DNA of 6,996 nt. It comes from Hydrogenothermaceae bacterium. Its GTDB lineage: Bacteria; Aquificota; Aquificia; Aquificales; Hydrogenothermaceae. The stretch is taken from assembly GCA_012961365.1 (NCBI GenBank), contig DTZN01000011.1:1-6996 (forward strand). Reading direction: 5' to 3'. Every line of letters starts with the position of its first letter. Positions within the stretch are counted from its first letter, which is position 1. The notes below the pieces were generated by a model. That model was not told where the DNA came from. It searched no databases and was given only the letters and a program-made list of their open reading frames with translations. Made by a program: the position numbers and the translations under genes. This document shows positions 1 to 6,996 of the stretch, one piece after another.

Positions 1-3000
1 ATGGTTCAGGAAAAAGTAATATTGGAGATTCCATAGTTTTTGCCCTTGGTATTGCTTCTGCAAAATCTATGAGAGCTTTAAAGTTATCAGACTTAATATT
101 TTCTTCTAAAGGAAAATCTGCAGAATATGCAGAAATAGAAGTTGTATTTAAAAATCTTGGAGCATTTCCATTAAATGATGAAGAAGTTTCTATTTATAGA
201 AAAGTAGAACACAACGGAAAATCCACATATAAAATAAATGGTCGCCCAGCAAAGCAGTATGAAGTTGAAGAACTTTTATCAATGGCAGGTATTCCAAAAC
301 AAGGATACAACATAGTTACACAGGGAGATATATTTAAATTTATCAAAATGACCCCTGCAGAAAGAAGGGATATTTTAAGTGAAATTGCAGGAATTACAGA
401 TTACGAAGAAAAAAAAGAAAAAGCTTTAAAAGACTTAGAAGAAACAGAAAAAAAACTTAATAGTGCAAAGCTTGTTTTAAAAGAAGTAAAAGCAAATCTA
501 AAAAGATTAGAAGAAGAAAGGGAAAATGCATTAAAAGCTTTAAAGCTTGAAGAAGAAATCGAAAAAATAAAAGAGCTGATTAAAAGAGTAAAATTATTTG
601 ACTTATTAGAAAATCAAGAAAAAACAGCAAATAAACTAAAAGAGATAGAAGGAAAGCTAAACTCTTATTACACACAAAAAGAAAGTAATCTTCATAGGCA
701 AAAAGAACTTTTATCAAACATAAAACAGCTAGAACAAAAGCTAGATGAACTTCAACAATCTCTACTTCCAATTAAAGAAAAAGAAGGAAGCATAACAGCA
801 AAAATAGAAACTTCAAAAACAAAAATTTCGGAAATAAATCAAGAAATTTCCCAATTAAAAGAAAATTTAAAAAAACTAATAAAAGAAAAAGAAGAAAAAT
901 TTGAGGAAATAAAACAACTGGAAGAAAAAATATCTCATATAAAAGAAAAACTTCCAGAAGTTGAAACTAAACTAAAAGAAGCAGAAGAAAGTTTGGAAAA
1001 GAAAAACAGAAAGCTAAAAGAAATAGAAATAGGTGGAACAAAAGCAAGATTAGATTTAGGAGAAGTAGAAAAAGAAGAAAAAAGTTTAAAAGATAATTTA
1101 TCTAATCTAGAAAAAAAAGAGTTGTCTTTAAACCATAAATTAGAAGAGCTTTATAGCAAAGAAAAAACATACAAAGAAGAAATAGAAAAATTACAGCAAG
1201 AGCTAGAAAATTTAAAAAGTTCAAAATCTAATATATCCCAATATACAAAAACCCAAGAAAAAAAACTAAAGAGTTTGCATAGTGAAATAAATAGGCTAAA
1301 AATAAGAAAAGATGCATTAGAAAAAAAGTTAGAAAACATTGCAAAAAAAAGAGAAGAGAACTTTAAAAAATTAACGGAAGTTTTAGTAAAATTACAACAC
1401 GTAAAAGAAGATAGAGCATATACCCTGATAAAAAATATTCCGGGAGTTTACGGACAGGTAGCAGATTTAATATCTGTAAAAGATGAAGAACTAACAACAG
1501 CAATAGAATCAGCAGGTGGAGCTAGACTAACCAATGTAGTTGTAGAAAATGAAGATGTGGCTAAAAATTGTATTCAAATCTTAAGAAAAGAAAAAGCAGG
1601 AAGATTGACATTTATTCCCTTAAATAAAATCCGTGTTCCACAAATAACAAAACCCCCATTTAGAAAAGGTGTGATAGGTTTAGCAATAAATTTTGTTGAA
1701 TATAATCCAAAAATAGAAAAAGCTATTAAATATGTTTTTTCAGATACAGTAATCGTTGAAGACTTTAATTCTGCAAAATCCTTAGGTATTGGTGTGTTTA
1801 GAATGGTATCTCTAGATGGAGATATATTTGAAAAATCAGGAACAATTTCAGGAGGTTCATCAAAAACAAAAGCAACATTAGGGAAAGGAGCTTTAGAAGC
1901 AGAAAAAGAAAGATTAGAAAAAGAAGATGATAGGCTTAAAACTGAAGAATATGAAATAGAAGAAGAACTAAAAAAACTAGCTAACCAAATTCAAGAAAAA
2001 GAAAGAGAGATATATAAAATTTCTGTAGAAAGCGAAAACATTATCCAAAGGGAAAAAGATATAGAAAACCAGATTACAAACACAGTAAATAGAATATCTG
2101 TTTTAGAGTATGAAGTTGGAGAAATCAAACAAAATCAAATTAACACAGAAGCAAAAATAGAAAGCCTAAAAGATGAAATAAAACAAGTAAAAAAACAACT
2201 ATCTTTAGCAGAAAGAAGAAAACAAGTAATCCTAGAAAAAATGGAAAGCCAAGGGCTTCATCAATTAAGAAAAGAATGGGAAGAAGCAACAAAACAGGTT
2301 TATGTCTTAAGAGAAGAAAAAATAAACTTAGAAAGTGAGCTTACATCTTTGCAGGCTAAATTGGAAAATTCTGTAAAAGTAAGAATTTACCAGATAGAAA
2401 ATGAAAAATTAAAAACAGAAGGAGCAATAAAAAATAAAGAGACCCAAATAAAAGAGCTTCAAAAGCTAATAGAAGAAGAAAACCAAAAATTACAAAAGCT
2501 TTGGGAAGGTTTAAAAGAAAAGCAGATAGAAAAAGAAAATCTTCAAAATGAACTTAATAGTTTAAAAAAGCAGCTAAAAGCATTAAGATTTGAGGAAGAT
2601 AATATAAACAAACAAATAACATATTTACTAGAAGATAAAGGAAAATTAGAGCAAAAACTTGAAGATATAAAGTTAGAAATAGAACTTTTAAAAGAAGAAT
2701 ATACAGGAGAGCCAATTAAAGGAGATTTAAAACAGTTAGAAAAAGAGCTAATTAGTTTAGAAAATGCAAGAAAATCCATAGGAGCAGTAAACCAAAAAGC
2801 AGTAGAGGATTTTGAAGAAGTCAAACGAAGATATGAAGATTTAAATGAAAAACTTCAAAAATTAATAGAAGAGAAAAAATCAATAGAAGAACTTATAAAA
2901 AGTTTAGAAGATAAAAAAATTAGGGCATTTATGGAAGTTTATGAAACTGTAAATAAAAATCTAAATAAAATATTTAAGCAGTTATCCCCAGGAGGTAGAG

Positions 3001-3413
3001 CATACTTAGAACTTGAAAATGAAGAAGACCCATTATCAGGAGGAGTTTTACTAAAAGCAAAACCAAGGGGAAAAGATGTTAAAAGGCTTGAAATTATGTC
3101 AGGAGGAGAAAAAACCTTAACAGCCTTAGCATTTTTATTTGCAGTCCAAAGATATAAACCAGCTCCATTTTATTACTTTGATGAGGTAGATGCCCATTTA
3201 GATGATGCAAATGCAAGAAAAATAGCCCAACTAATGAAAGAACTATCAAAAGAAGCCCAATTTATAGTAGTAACACTTAGGGATACAATGGCAAGCTATG
3301 CAGATAAATTAATAGGAGTTTCTGCAAGAGAAGGAATATCCCACGTTTATACACTAGATGTAAGTGAAATATTACAAGATAAGGAAGAAGAAAAGGAAAA
3401 AACAAAAGTATAA
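1..3413 (+). CDS. smc: Chromosome segregation/condensation ATPase SMC, 5'-truncated by the window edge
   Basis: SMC proteins dimerise through a hinge, close two ABC-type ATPase heads around DNA and organise and segregate the chromosome. The reading frame is already open at base 3, where it reads GSGKSN, the second half of the Walker A P-loop. The ATG at 69 is therefore internal, and about 30-40 N-terminal residues lie upstream. Visible order over 1136 residues: P-loop (residues 1-6), Q-loop (NIVTQGD, Gln codon 321-323), long Lys/Glu-rich coiled coil (about nt 400-1430), hinge (about nt 1437-1859, ending SGTISGGS), returning coiled coil (about 1880-2930), then the C-terminal head with ABC signature MSGGEK (from nt 3096) and Walker B YYFDEVDAHLDD with the Asp-Glu pair at 3180-3185. 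All ATPase motifs are intact and there is no frameshift. The head sequences (FALGIASAKS, AERRDILSEIAGI, LTALAFLFAVQRY) resemble archaeal SMCs more than typical bacterial ones. The stop overlaps the next gene's start. No scpA or scpB is seen next to it. Identity is very secure. Confidence 0.97.
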   Translation, partial: GSGKSNIGDSIVFALGIASAKSMRALKLSDLIFSSKGKSAEYAEIEVVFKNLGAFPLNDEEVSIYRKVEHNGKSTYKINGRPAKQYEVEELLSMAGIPKQGYNIVTQGDIFKFIKMTPAERRDILSEIAGITDYEEKKEKALKDLEETEKKLNSAKLVLKEVKANLKRLEEERENALKALKLEEEIEKIKELIKRVKLFDLLENQEKTANKLKEIEGKLNSYYTQKESNLHRQKELLSNIKQLEQKLDELQQSLLPIKEKEGSITAKIETSKTKISEINQEISQLKENLKKLIKEKEEKFEEIKQLEEKISHIKEKLPEVETKLKEAEESLEKKNRKLKEIEIGGTKARLDLGEVEKEEKSLKDNLSNLEKKELSLNHKLEELYSKEKTYKEEIEKLQQELENLKSSKSNISQYTKTQEKKLKSLHSEINRLKIRKDALEKKLENIAKKREENFKKLTEVLVKLQHVKEDRAYTLIKNIPGVYGQVADLISVKDEELTTAIESAGGARLTNVVVENEDVAKNCIQILRKEKAGRLTFIPLNKIRVPQITKPPFRKGVIGLAINFVEYNPKIEKAIKYVFSDTVIVEDFNSAKSLGIGVFRMVSLDGDIFEKSGTISGGSSKTKATLGKGALEAEKERLEKEDDRLKTEEYEIEEELKKLANQIQEKEREIYKISVESENIIQREKDIENQITNTVNRISVLEYEVGEIKQNQINTEAKIESLKDEIKQVKKQLSLAERRKQVILEKMESQGLHQLRKEWEEATKQVYVLREEKINLESELTSLQAKLENSVKVRIYQIENEKLKTEGAIKNKETQIKELQKLIEEENQKLQKLWEGLKEKQIEKENLQNELNSLKKQLKALRFEEDNINKQITYLLEDKGKLEQKLEDIKLEIELLKEEYTGEPIKGDLKQLEKELISLENARKSIGAVNQKAVEDFEEVKRRYEDLNEKLQKLIEEKKSIEELIKSLEDKKIRAFMEVYETVNKNLNKIFKQLSPGGRAYLELENEEDPLSGGVLLKAKPRGKDVKRLEIMSGGEKTLTALAFLFAVQRYKPAPFYYFDEVDAHLDDANARKIAQLMKELSKEAQFIVVTLRDTMASYADKLIGVSAREGISHVYTLDVSEILQDKEEEKEKTKV

Positions 3414-3415
3414 TG
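3411..3415 (+). promoter_or_regulatory. TAATG stop/start overlap coupling smc to the cas6-like gene
   Basis: The smc stop TAA (3411-3413) shares its last A with the ATG (3413-3415) of the next gene. The nearest purine-rich AAGG (3393-3396) is about 16 bases upstream of the ATG, too far for a normal Shine-Dalgarno. The downstream gene is therefore probably translated mainly by termination-reinitiation, which would tie its synthesis to that of SMC. The overlap is seen directly; the coupling is inferred. Confidence 0.7.
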
Positions 3416-4153
3416 CCAGCAAAATTTTTATTAGATATTTATTTGGATAAGGCAACATTACCACAATTTATACCACCAAATAGACTAAATGAAATATTTC
3501 TTCTAAAATTTCCATTAGAAAAAAGATTAAAGATAGAAGAACAAAAAGTAAAACCATATACTATCTCATATCCAAGATTTTTTTATAATGAAAAAGAATT
3601 AATAACCAATTTTTCTATTGAACTTTCAGTTTTAGATGAAAAACTTTTAGAATATTTTCTAGAAGTTCTTTCAATGCCTTCAGATAAACTGCTTATTGGA
3701 GATATTCATATAGAAAAAATAAAAATAAAAAATTTACAAGAAGAAGATTTCGAAGATTTTCTCCAAAATAATGAGTTAATTACAGAAATAGCTCTGGATT
3801 TTATAACTCCAACAATACTTGAAAAAAATGGTATAGAGTATTTACTTCCAGACCCAGTTGAGATATTTATAGACGCTACTGAAAAATGGAATACCTTTTC
3901 AAGAAAAAAAATAAATTTTGACAATGATTGGGTTTTAAAGCATGTAAAAATTACTGCAGCATTTTTAAGAACTTTTCATGTTGAAATGCCAACACTTCCT
4001 CCAAAAGTAGGTTTTACAGGAAAAGTTTTTTTTAAAATAAATACTAAAAGCCCCCTAGAATTAAACAAAATCTTAGCATTAAAAAGATTTATAGAATATT
4101 CACACTTAGGTAAATATACCAATCTAAGCTTTGGTAAAGTTATAACCCTTTAA
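3413..4153 (+). CDS. cas6: Cas6-family (RAMP) CRISPR RNA-processing endoribonuclease-like protein
   Basis: A 246-residue protein with the Cas6 layout of two ferredoxin-like RAMP domains. Cas6 binds CRISPR repeat RNA and cuts precursor crRNA into guides. Family-like blocks appear in order: KPYTIS (47-52, compare KPFTVS in Cas6), FSIELSVLDEKLLEYFL (68-84), LDFITPT (128-134), LLPDPVEIF followed by KWNTF (144-162), GFTGKVFFKI (200-209) and a C-terminal loop YSHLGKYTNLSFGKV (229-243) matching the glycine-rich RNA-binding loop. Length is normal for Cas6. The N-terminal catalytic His (His46 in Pyrococcus furiosus Cas6, just before the conserved Lys) is not seen: the stretch reads RLKIEEQKVK and the first His of the protein is residue 99. 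Lys47 matches the conserved Lys. The protein may thus be a non-cleaving RNA binder or use another residue. No CRISPR array or other cas gene lies in the window, and it is coupled to smc by a one-base overlap. ScpA, a common smc partner, was considered and does not fit. Family call good; activity and substrate unknown. Confidence 0.8.
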   Translation: MPAKFLLDIYLDKATLPQFIPPNRLNEIFLLKFPLEKRLKIEEQKVKPYTISYPRFFYNEKELITNFSIELSVLDEKLLEYFLEVLSMPSDKLLIGDIHIEKIKIKNLQEEDFEDFLQNNELITEIALDFITPTILEKNGIEYLLPDPVEIFIDATEKWNTFSRKKINFDNDWVLKHVKITAAFLRTFHVEMPTLPPKVGFTGKVFFKINTKSPLELNKILALKRFIEYSHLGKYTNLSFGKVITL

Positions 4154-4165
4154 CTATATTCTTTC

Positions 4166-4185
4166 GCATTCTAGATGCTTTTTTT
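4166..4185 (+). terminator. Possible weak intrinsic terminator after the cas6-like gene
   Basis: GCAT (4166-4169) and ATGC (4175-4178) can pair around a small loop, with one extra T-G wobble possible, and are followed directly by seven T (4179-4185). This is 13 bases past the cas6-like stop, the expected place for the end of the smc transcript. The stem is only 4-5 pairs, so it would be weak, particularly in a thermophile. It may give partial termination or be chance in AT-rich DNA. Confidence 0.35.
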
Positions 4186-4221
4186 CTAAGTTAAAATATT
4201 TAATTATGCATACTTTCCTTT

Positions 4222-4226
4222 GGAGG
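4222..4226 (+). promoter_or_regulatory. Shine-Dalgarno GGAGG that fixes the lepA start
   Basis: GGAGG lies five bases upstream of the TTG at 4232, ideal spacing. An in-frame TTG at 4220 would place this site inside the coding sequence and add four residues (MEEK) ahead of the usual LepA N-terminus, so 4232 is the better start. Confidence 0.8.
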
Positions 4227-4231
4227 AAAAA

Positions 4232-6031
4232 TTGTCAGATAGATTAAAGTTTATTAGGAACTTTTCAATAATTGCCCATGTTGACCATGGAAAATCTACA
4301 TTAGCAGATAGATTAATGGAGTATTGTGGTGCTATCACAGAAAGAGAAAAACAAGACCAACTACTTGATACCCTTGATATAGAAAGAGAAAGGGGAATTA
4401 CCATAAAACTTCAAGCAATAAGGCTTAATTACAAAGCAAAAAACGGTAATAACTACACACTTCATCTTATAGATACTCCGGGACACGTAGATTTTGGATA
4501 TGAAGTATCTCGTTCTTTAGCTGCCTGTGAAGGAGCATTACTTTTAATTGATGCAACTCAAGGAATAGAAGCTCAAACCCTTGCAACATTTTGGCAAGCA
4601 TTAAACTTAGATTTAGAAATTATTCCAGTTATAAATAAAATAGATTTACCATCTGCAGATGTAGATAGAATAAAACAGCAAATAGATGAAGTTCTAGGGC
4701 TTGACCCAGAAGAAGCAATTTTAGCATCTGGTAAAGCAGGGATAGGTATAGAAGATATTCTAGAAGCTATTGTTAATAAAATCCCTCCTCCAAAAGGAGA
4801 TGAAAATAAACCGCTAAAAGCCCTTATTTTTGATTCTTACTATGACCCATATAGAGGAGCAGTTGCATTTGTCCGCATATTTGACGGAGATGTAAAGAAA
4901 GGAACACAAATTAGACTAATGTCAACTGGAAAGGAGTTTGATGTTGTTGAAGTTGGAGCTCAAACACCTAAAATGACATCATTGGATTCATTAAAAGCTG
5001 GAGATGTTGGATTTATTGCAGCATCTATAAAAGATGTTAGGGACATTAGAGTTGGAGATACAATTACAGATGCTAAAACAGATGCACCAGAGCCTATTCC
5101 CGGATTTAGACCAGCAAAACCTATGGTATATGCAGGGCTTTATCCAACAGGTTCAACAACATTTGAGGATATAAAAGATGCATTGGAAAAATATTCTATT
5201 AATGACGCCGCCTTAACTTACGAAGTAGAAAGCTCTCCAGCCCTAGGACTTGGTTTTAGATGTGGATTTTTAGGACTTTTACATATGGAAATTGTTCAAG
5301 AAAGACTAGAAAGAGAATATGATATAGAGCTTATTACAACAGCTCCTAATGTTATTTATAAGGTAAAACTTAAAACAGGAGAAGAAATAGAAATAAGAAA
5401 TCCTTCACAACTTCCAGACCCATCTAAAATTGAAGCCATTTTAGAACCTTATATAGAAGCAAGTATTATTTCCCCTTCAGAATATATTGGGGCAATTATG
5501 CAACTAGTTCAAGAAAAAAGAGGAGTTCAAAAAGGATTTGAGTATATAGATAAAAATACAGCTTTACTTAGATATGAAATACCAATGGCAGAAGTCTTAT
5601 TTGATTTCCATGATAAACTTAAAACTGCAACAAGAGGTTATGCTTCTTTTGATTATGAGTTTATTGGATACAAAGAAGGGGATTTAGTAAAAATGGATAT
5701 AAAAATAAACGGTGAGCCTGTTGATGCACTTTCATTTATAGTTCACAAAGATAAAGCTTATAGGGTAGGTAGAAACTTAGTAGATAAAATGAAAGAAGTT
5801 ATACCTAGGCAACTTTTTGAAGTCAGAATTCAAGCAGCTATAGGTTCAAAAGTAATAGCATCAACAAGGATTGCTCCACTTAGAAGAGATGTTTTAGCAA
5901 AATGTTATGGTGGTGATGTTAGTAGAAAGAAAAAGCTACTTGAGAAACAAAAAGAAGGTAAAAAACGTATGAAACAATTTGGAAAAGTAGAACTTCCTCA
6001 AGAAGCGTTTTTAAGTATATTAAAGGCTTAA
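4232..6031 (+). CDS. lepA: Elongation factor 4 (LepA), ribosome-associated GTPase
   Basis: LepA/EF4 is a translational GTPase related to EF-G that binds the ribosome and influences initiation, elongation and stalled states. From the TTG at 4232 the protein is 599 residues, the same length as the E. coli protein. G-domain motifs: G1 AHVDHGKST (15-23), G2 RERGITIK (52-59), G3 DTPGH (81-85, with the catalytic His), G4 NKID (135-138), G5 SGK (166-168). LepA-specific stretches include [20 protein letters not shown] (95-114), [14 protein letters not shown] (341-354) and the C-terminal domain with [15 protein letters not shown] (548-562) and [17 protein letters not shown] (568-584). EF-G domain IV is absent, as expected. 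The gene is full length and undamaged. It follows a 78-base gap with a good Shine-Dalgarno, so it may start its own transcript, and birA begins 2 bases after its stop. No clear promoter could be assigned in the gap. The start codon is the only uncertain point. Confidence 0.97.
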   Translation: MSDRLKFIRNFSIIAHVDHGKSTLADRLMEYCGAITEREKQDQLLDTLDIERERGITIKLQAIRLNYKAKNGNNYTLHLIDTPGHVDFGYEVSRSLAACEGALLLIDATQGIEAQTLATFWQALNLDLEIIPVINKIDLPSADVDRIKQQIDEVLGLDPEEAILASGKAGIGIEDILEAIVNKIPPPKGDENKPLKALIFDSYYDPYRGAVAFVRIFDGDVKKGTQIRLMSTGKEFDVVEVGAQTPKMTSLDSLKAGDVGFIAASIKDVRDIRVGDTITDAKTDAPEPIPGFRPAKPMVYAGLYPTGSTTFEDIKDALEKYSINDAALTYEVESSPALGLGFRCGFLGLLHMEIVQERLEREYDIELITTAPNVIYKVKLKTGEEIEIRNPSQLPDPSKIEAILEPYIEASIISPSEYIGAIMQLVQEKRGVQKGFEYIDKNTALLRYEIPMAEVLFDFHDKLKTATRGYASFDYEFIGYKEGDLVKMDIKINGEPVDALSFIVHKDKAYRVGRNLVDKMKEVIPRQLFEVRIQAAIGSKVIASTRIAPLRRDVLAKCYGGDVSRKKKLLEKQKEGKKRMKQFGKVELPQEAFLSILKA

Positions 6032-6033
6032 TT

Positions 6034-6987
6034 ATGGATAATATAGACCTACAAATTTTACAAATTTTAGATGGAAACACTGTTTCAGGGGAAATTCTAG
6101 CTAAAAATTTTAATCTATCTAGAACTGCTATTTGGAAAAGAATAAAAAAACTAGAAAGTTTAGGTTATAAATTTGAGCATAAAAAAGAAGGGTATAAACT
6201 TGTAGAAAAATCACCATATTTACTTGAAAATGAAGTAAGACCGTATTTAAAAACAAAATTAATAGGAAAAAATTACATTTGGTTTAAAACTCTTAATTCA
6301 AGTAATACTTTTGCAAAAGAAAATAACTTAGAAGAAGGCACTATAGTAGTTGCAGAACAGCAAACAGCAGGTAAAGGCAGAAAGGGAAGAAAATGGGTAT
6401 CTTTACCTATTAAAGGGATTTATTTTTCTATAGTTTTAAAACCTAAAATTACAATTGATAAACTTCTTCAAATTTCCCTTTTATTTCCTCTTGCTATAAG
6501 AAAAACAATTGAAAATTTTGGAGTAAATGCACACATAAAATGGCCTAACGATATTTATATAAATGGTAAAAAAGTTTCAGGAACACTTATTGAAACAAAT
6601 ATTGAACTTTCAGATATTGAAAAGCTCATTGTTGGAATAGGTATAAATGTAAATTATTCAAAGGAAGATTTTAAAGAAATCAAAAATATTGCTACAAGCC
6701 TTTTAATAGAAAAAGGCAGACCAATAAATAGGAAAAATTTCTTTGGAGAGCTTTTAAACCGTATAGAGGATTACTACTTTAAATTTTTAGAAGAAAAAAT
6801 AAATCCTGTCAAGGAAGTTGATAAATATCTCCTTTGGAAAGGGAAGAAAGTAAAAATTATTGACGATGAAAAAATTTACGAAGGAATTTTTAAAGGTTTA
6901 AATGAATATGGAGGAATAAAATTAGAAATAAATGGAAAAGAAAAAAATTTCTATACAGGGGATTTATCTTTAAGAATAGTAAAGTAA
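6034..6987 (+). CDS. birA: Bifunctional biotin-[acetyl-CoA-carboxylase] ligase / biotin operon repressor
   Basis: BirA activates biotin to biotinyl-5'-AMP and transfers it to a lysine of biotin carboxyl carrier proteins; class II forms also repress biotin genes. This 317-residue protein has three parts. Residues 1-60 form a winged helix-turn-helix (SGEILAKNFNLSRTAIWKRI at 18-37, then the wing KKEGYKLVE). The central catalytic domain carries the biotinyl-AMP loop AGKGRKGRKW (112-121), KWPNDI with the active-site Lys (169-174), KVSGTLIE (180-187) and GIGINVN (201-207). Residues about 265-317 form the small SH3-like C-terminal domain (WKGKKVKI ... YTGDLSLRI). Length is close to E. coli BirA (321). 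The ATG lies 2 bases after the lepA stop, with AAGG (6023-6026, inside the lepA end) as a well-spaced Shine-Dalgarno, so it is probably co-transcribed with lepA. The HTH makes a repressor role likely, but no biotin genes or operator are in view. The gene is complete, with only 9 bases left after it. Confidence 0.95.
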   Translation: MDNIDLQILQILDGNTVSGEILAKNFNLSRTAIWKRIKKLESLGYKFEHKKEGYKLVEKSPYLLENEVRPYLKTKLIGKNYIWFKTLNSSNTFAKENNLEEGTIVVAEQQTAGKGRKGRKWVSLPIKGIYFSIVLKPKITIDKLLQISLLFPLAIRKTIENFGVNAHIKWPNDIYINGKKVSGTLIETNIELSDIEKLIVGIGINVNYSKEDFKEIKNIATSLLIEKGRPINRKNFFGELLNRIEDYYFKFLEEKINPVKEVDKYLLWKGKKVKIIDDEKIYEGIFKGLNEYGGIKLEINGKEKNFYTGDLSLRIVK

Positions 6988-6996
6988 ACTATCCTC

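Noticed and set aside
69..71. ATG at 69 as the start of smc
   Set aside because: The same frame is open back to base 3 and encodes the second half of the Walker A motif and the conserved segment after it, so the true start is upstream of the window.
580..2824. Three open frames on the minus strand inside smc (580-771, 1151-1339, 2543-2824)
   Set aside because: They are Phe/Ser/Leu-rich mirror images of Lys/Glu-rich coiled-coil codons, with no recognisable domains; shadows of smc.
3413..4153. The gene after smc as scpA (kleisin partner of SMC)
   Set aside because: Position and size would allow it, but the KPYTIS, LDFITPT, LLPDP, GFTGKV and C-terminal glycine-rich loop blocks match Cas6/RAMP proteins and not ScpA.
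4192..4197. TAAAAT as a firm sigma-70 promoter for lepA
   Set aside because: Only the -10-like hexamer fits; the bases 17 upstream do not resemble a -35 box, and such hexamers are common in AT-rich DNA.
4154..4231. CRISPR repeat or leader in the gap after the cas6-like gene
   Set aside because: The gap is only 78 bases and contains no repeated unit; no direct repeats of CRISPR size were noticed elsewhere in the window.
3706..4404. Minus-strand frames at 3706-3924 and 4204-4404
   Set aside because: They lie opposite well-supported genes, have no family resemblance and show the low-complexity composition of antisense shadows.
6988..6996. Start of another gene or a terminator after birA
   Set aside because: Only nine bases remain, too few to judge.

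Overview
The window is a densely coding, AT-rich stretch of thermophile-like bacterial DNA with four genes, all on the + strand: a 5'-truncated SMC chromosome condensation ATPase (smc), a Cas6-family RNA-binding/CRISPR-processing-type protein, elongation factor 4 (lepA) and a bifunctional biotin ligase/repressor (birA). Low GC, heavy AAA/GAA/AGA codon use, Lys/Glu-rich proteins and an archaeal-looking SMC in a bacterial background (LepA and BirA are plainly bacterial) suggest a thermophilic bacterium. A low-GC member of the Aquificota, such as the Sulfurihydrogenibium/Hydrogenothermaceae group, is my best guess. This is inference from composition and remembered families, not a database match.

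Layout: smc fills 1-3413 and enters from the left edge, its P-loop cut at the very first bases. Its stop codon overlaps the start of the cas6-like gene (TAATG, 3411-3415), so the two are very probably one translationally coupled transcript. A 78-base gap follows (4154-4231) with a short hairpin plus T-run and then a strong Shine-Dalgarno. lepA (4232-6031, TTG start) and birA (6034-6987) follow with only 2 bases between them, a second tight pair. No RNA genes, CRISPR repeats, insertion sequences or long intergenic regions are visible.

The genes do not form an obvious single pathway: chromosome organisation, RNA processing/binding, translation and biotin attachment. The notable point is the smc-cas6 coupling. 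A Cas6-family protein, with no CRISPR array or other cas gene in view and without the usual N-terminal catalytic histidine, is welded to a housekeeping SMC gene. The SMC itself carries sequence signatures typical of archaeal rather than bacterial SMC proteins. lepA-birA looks like ordinary housekeeping.
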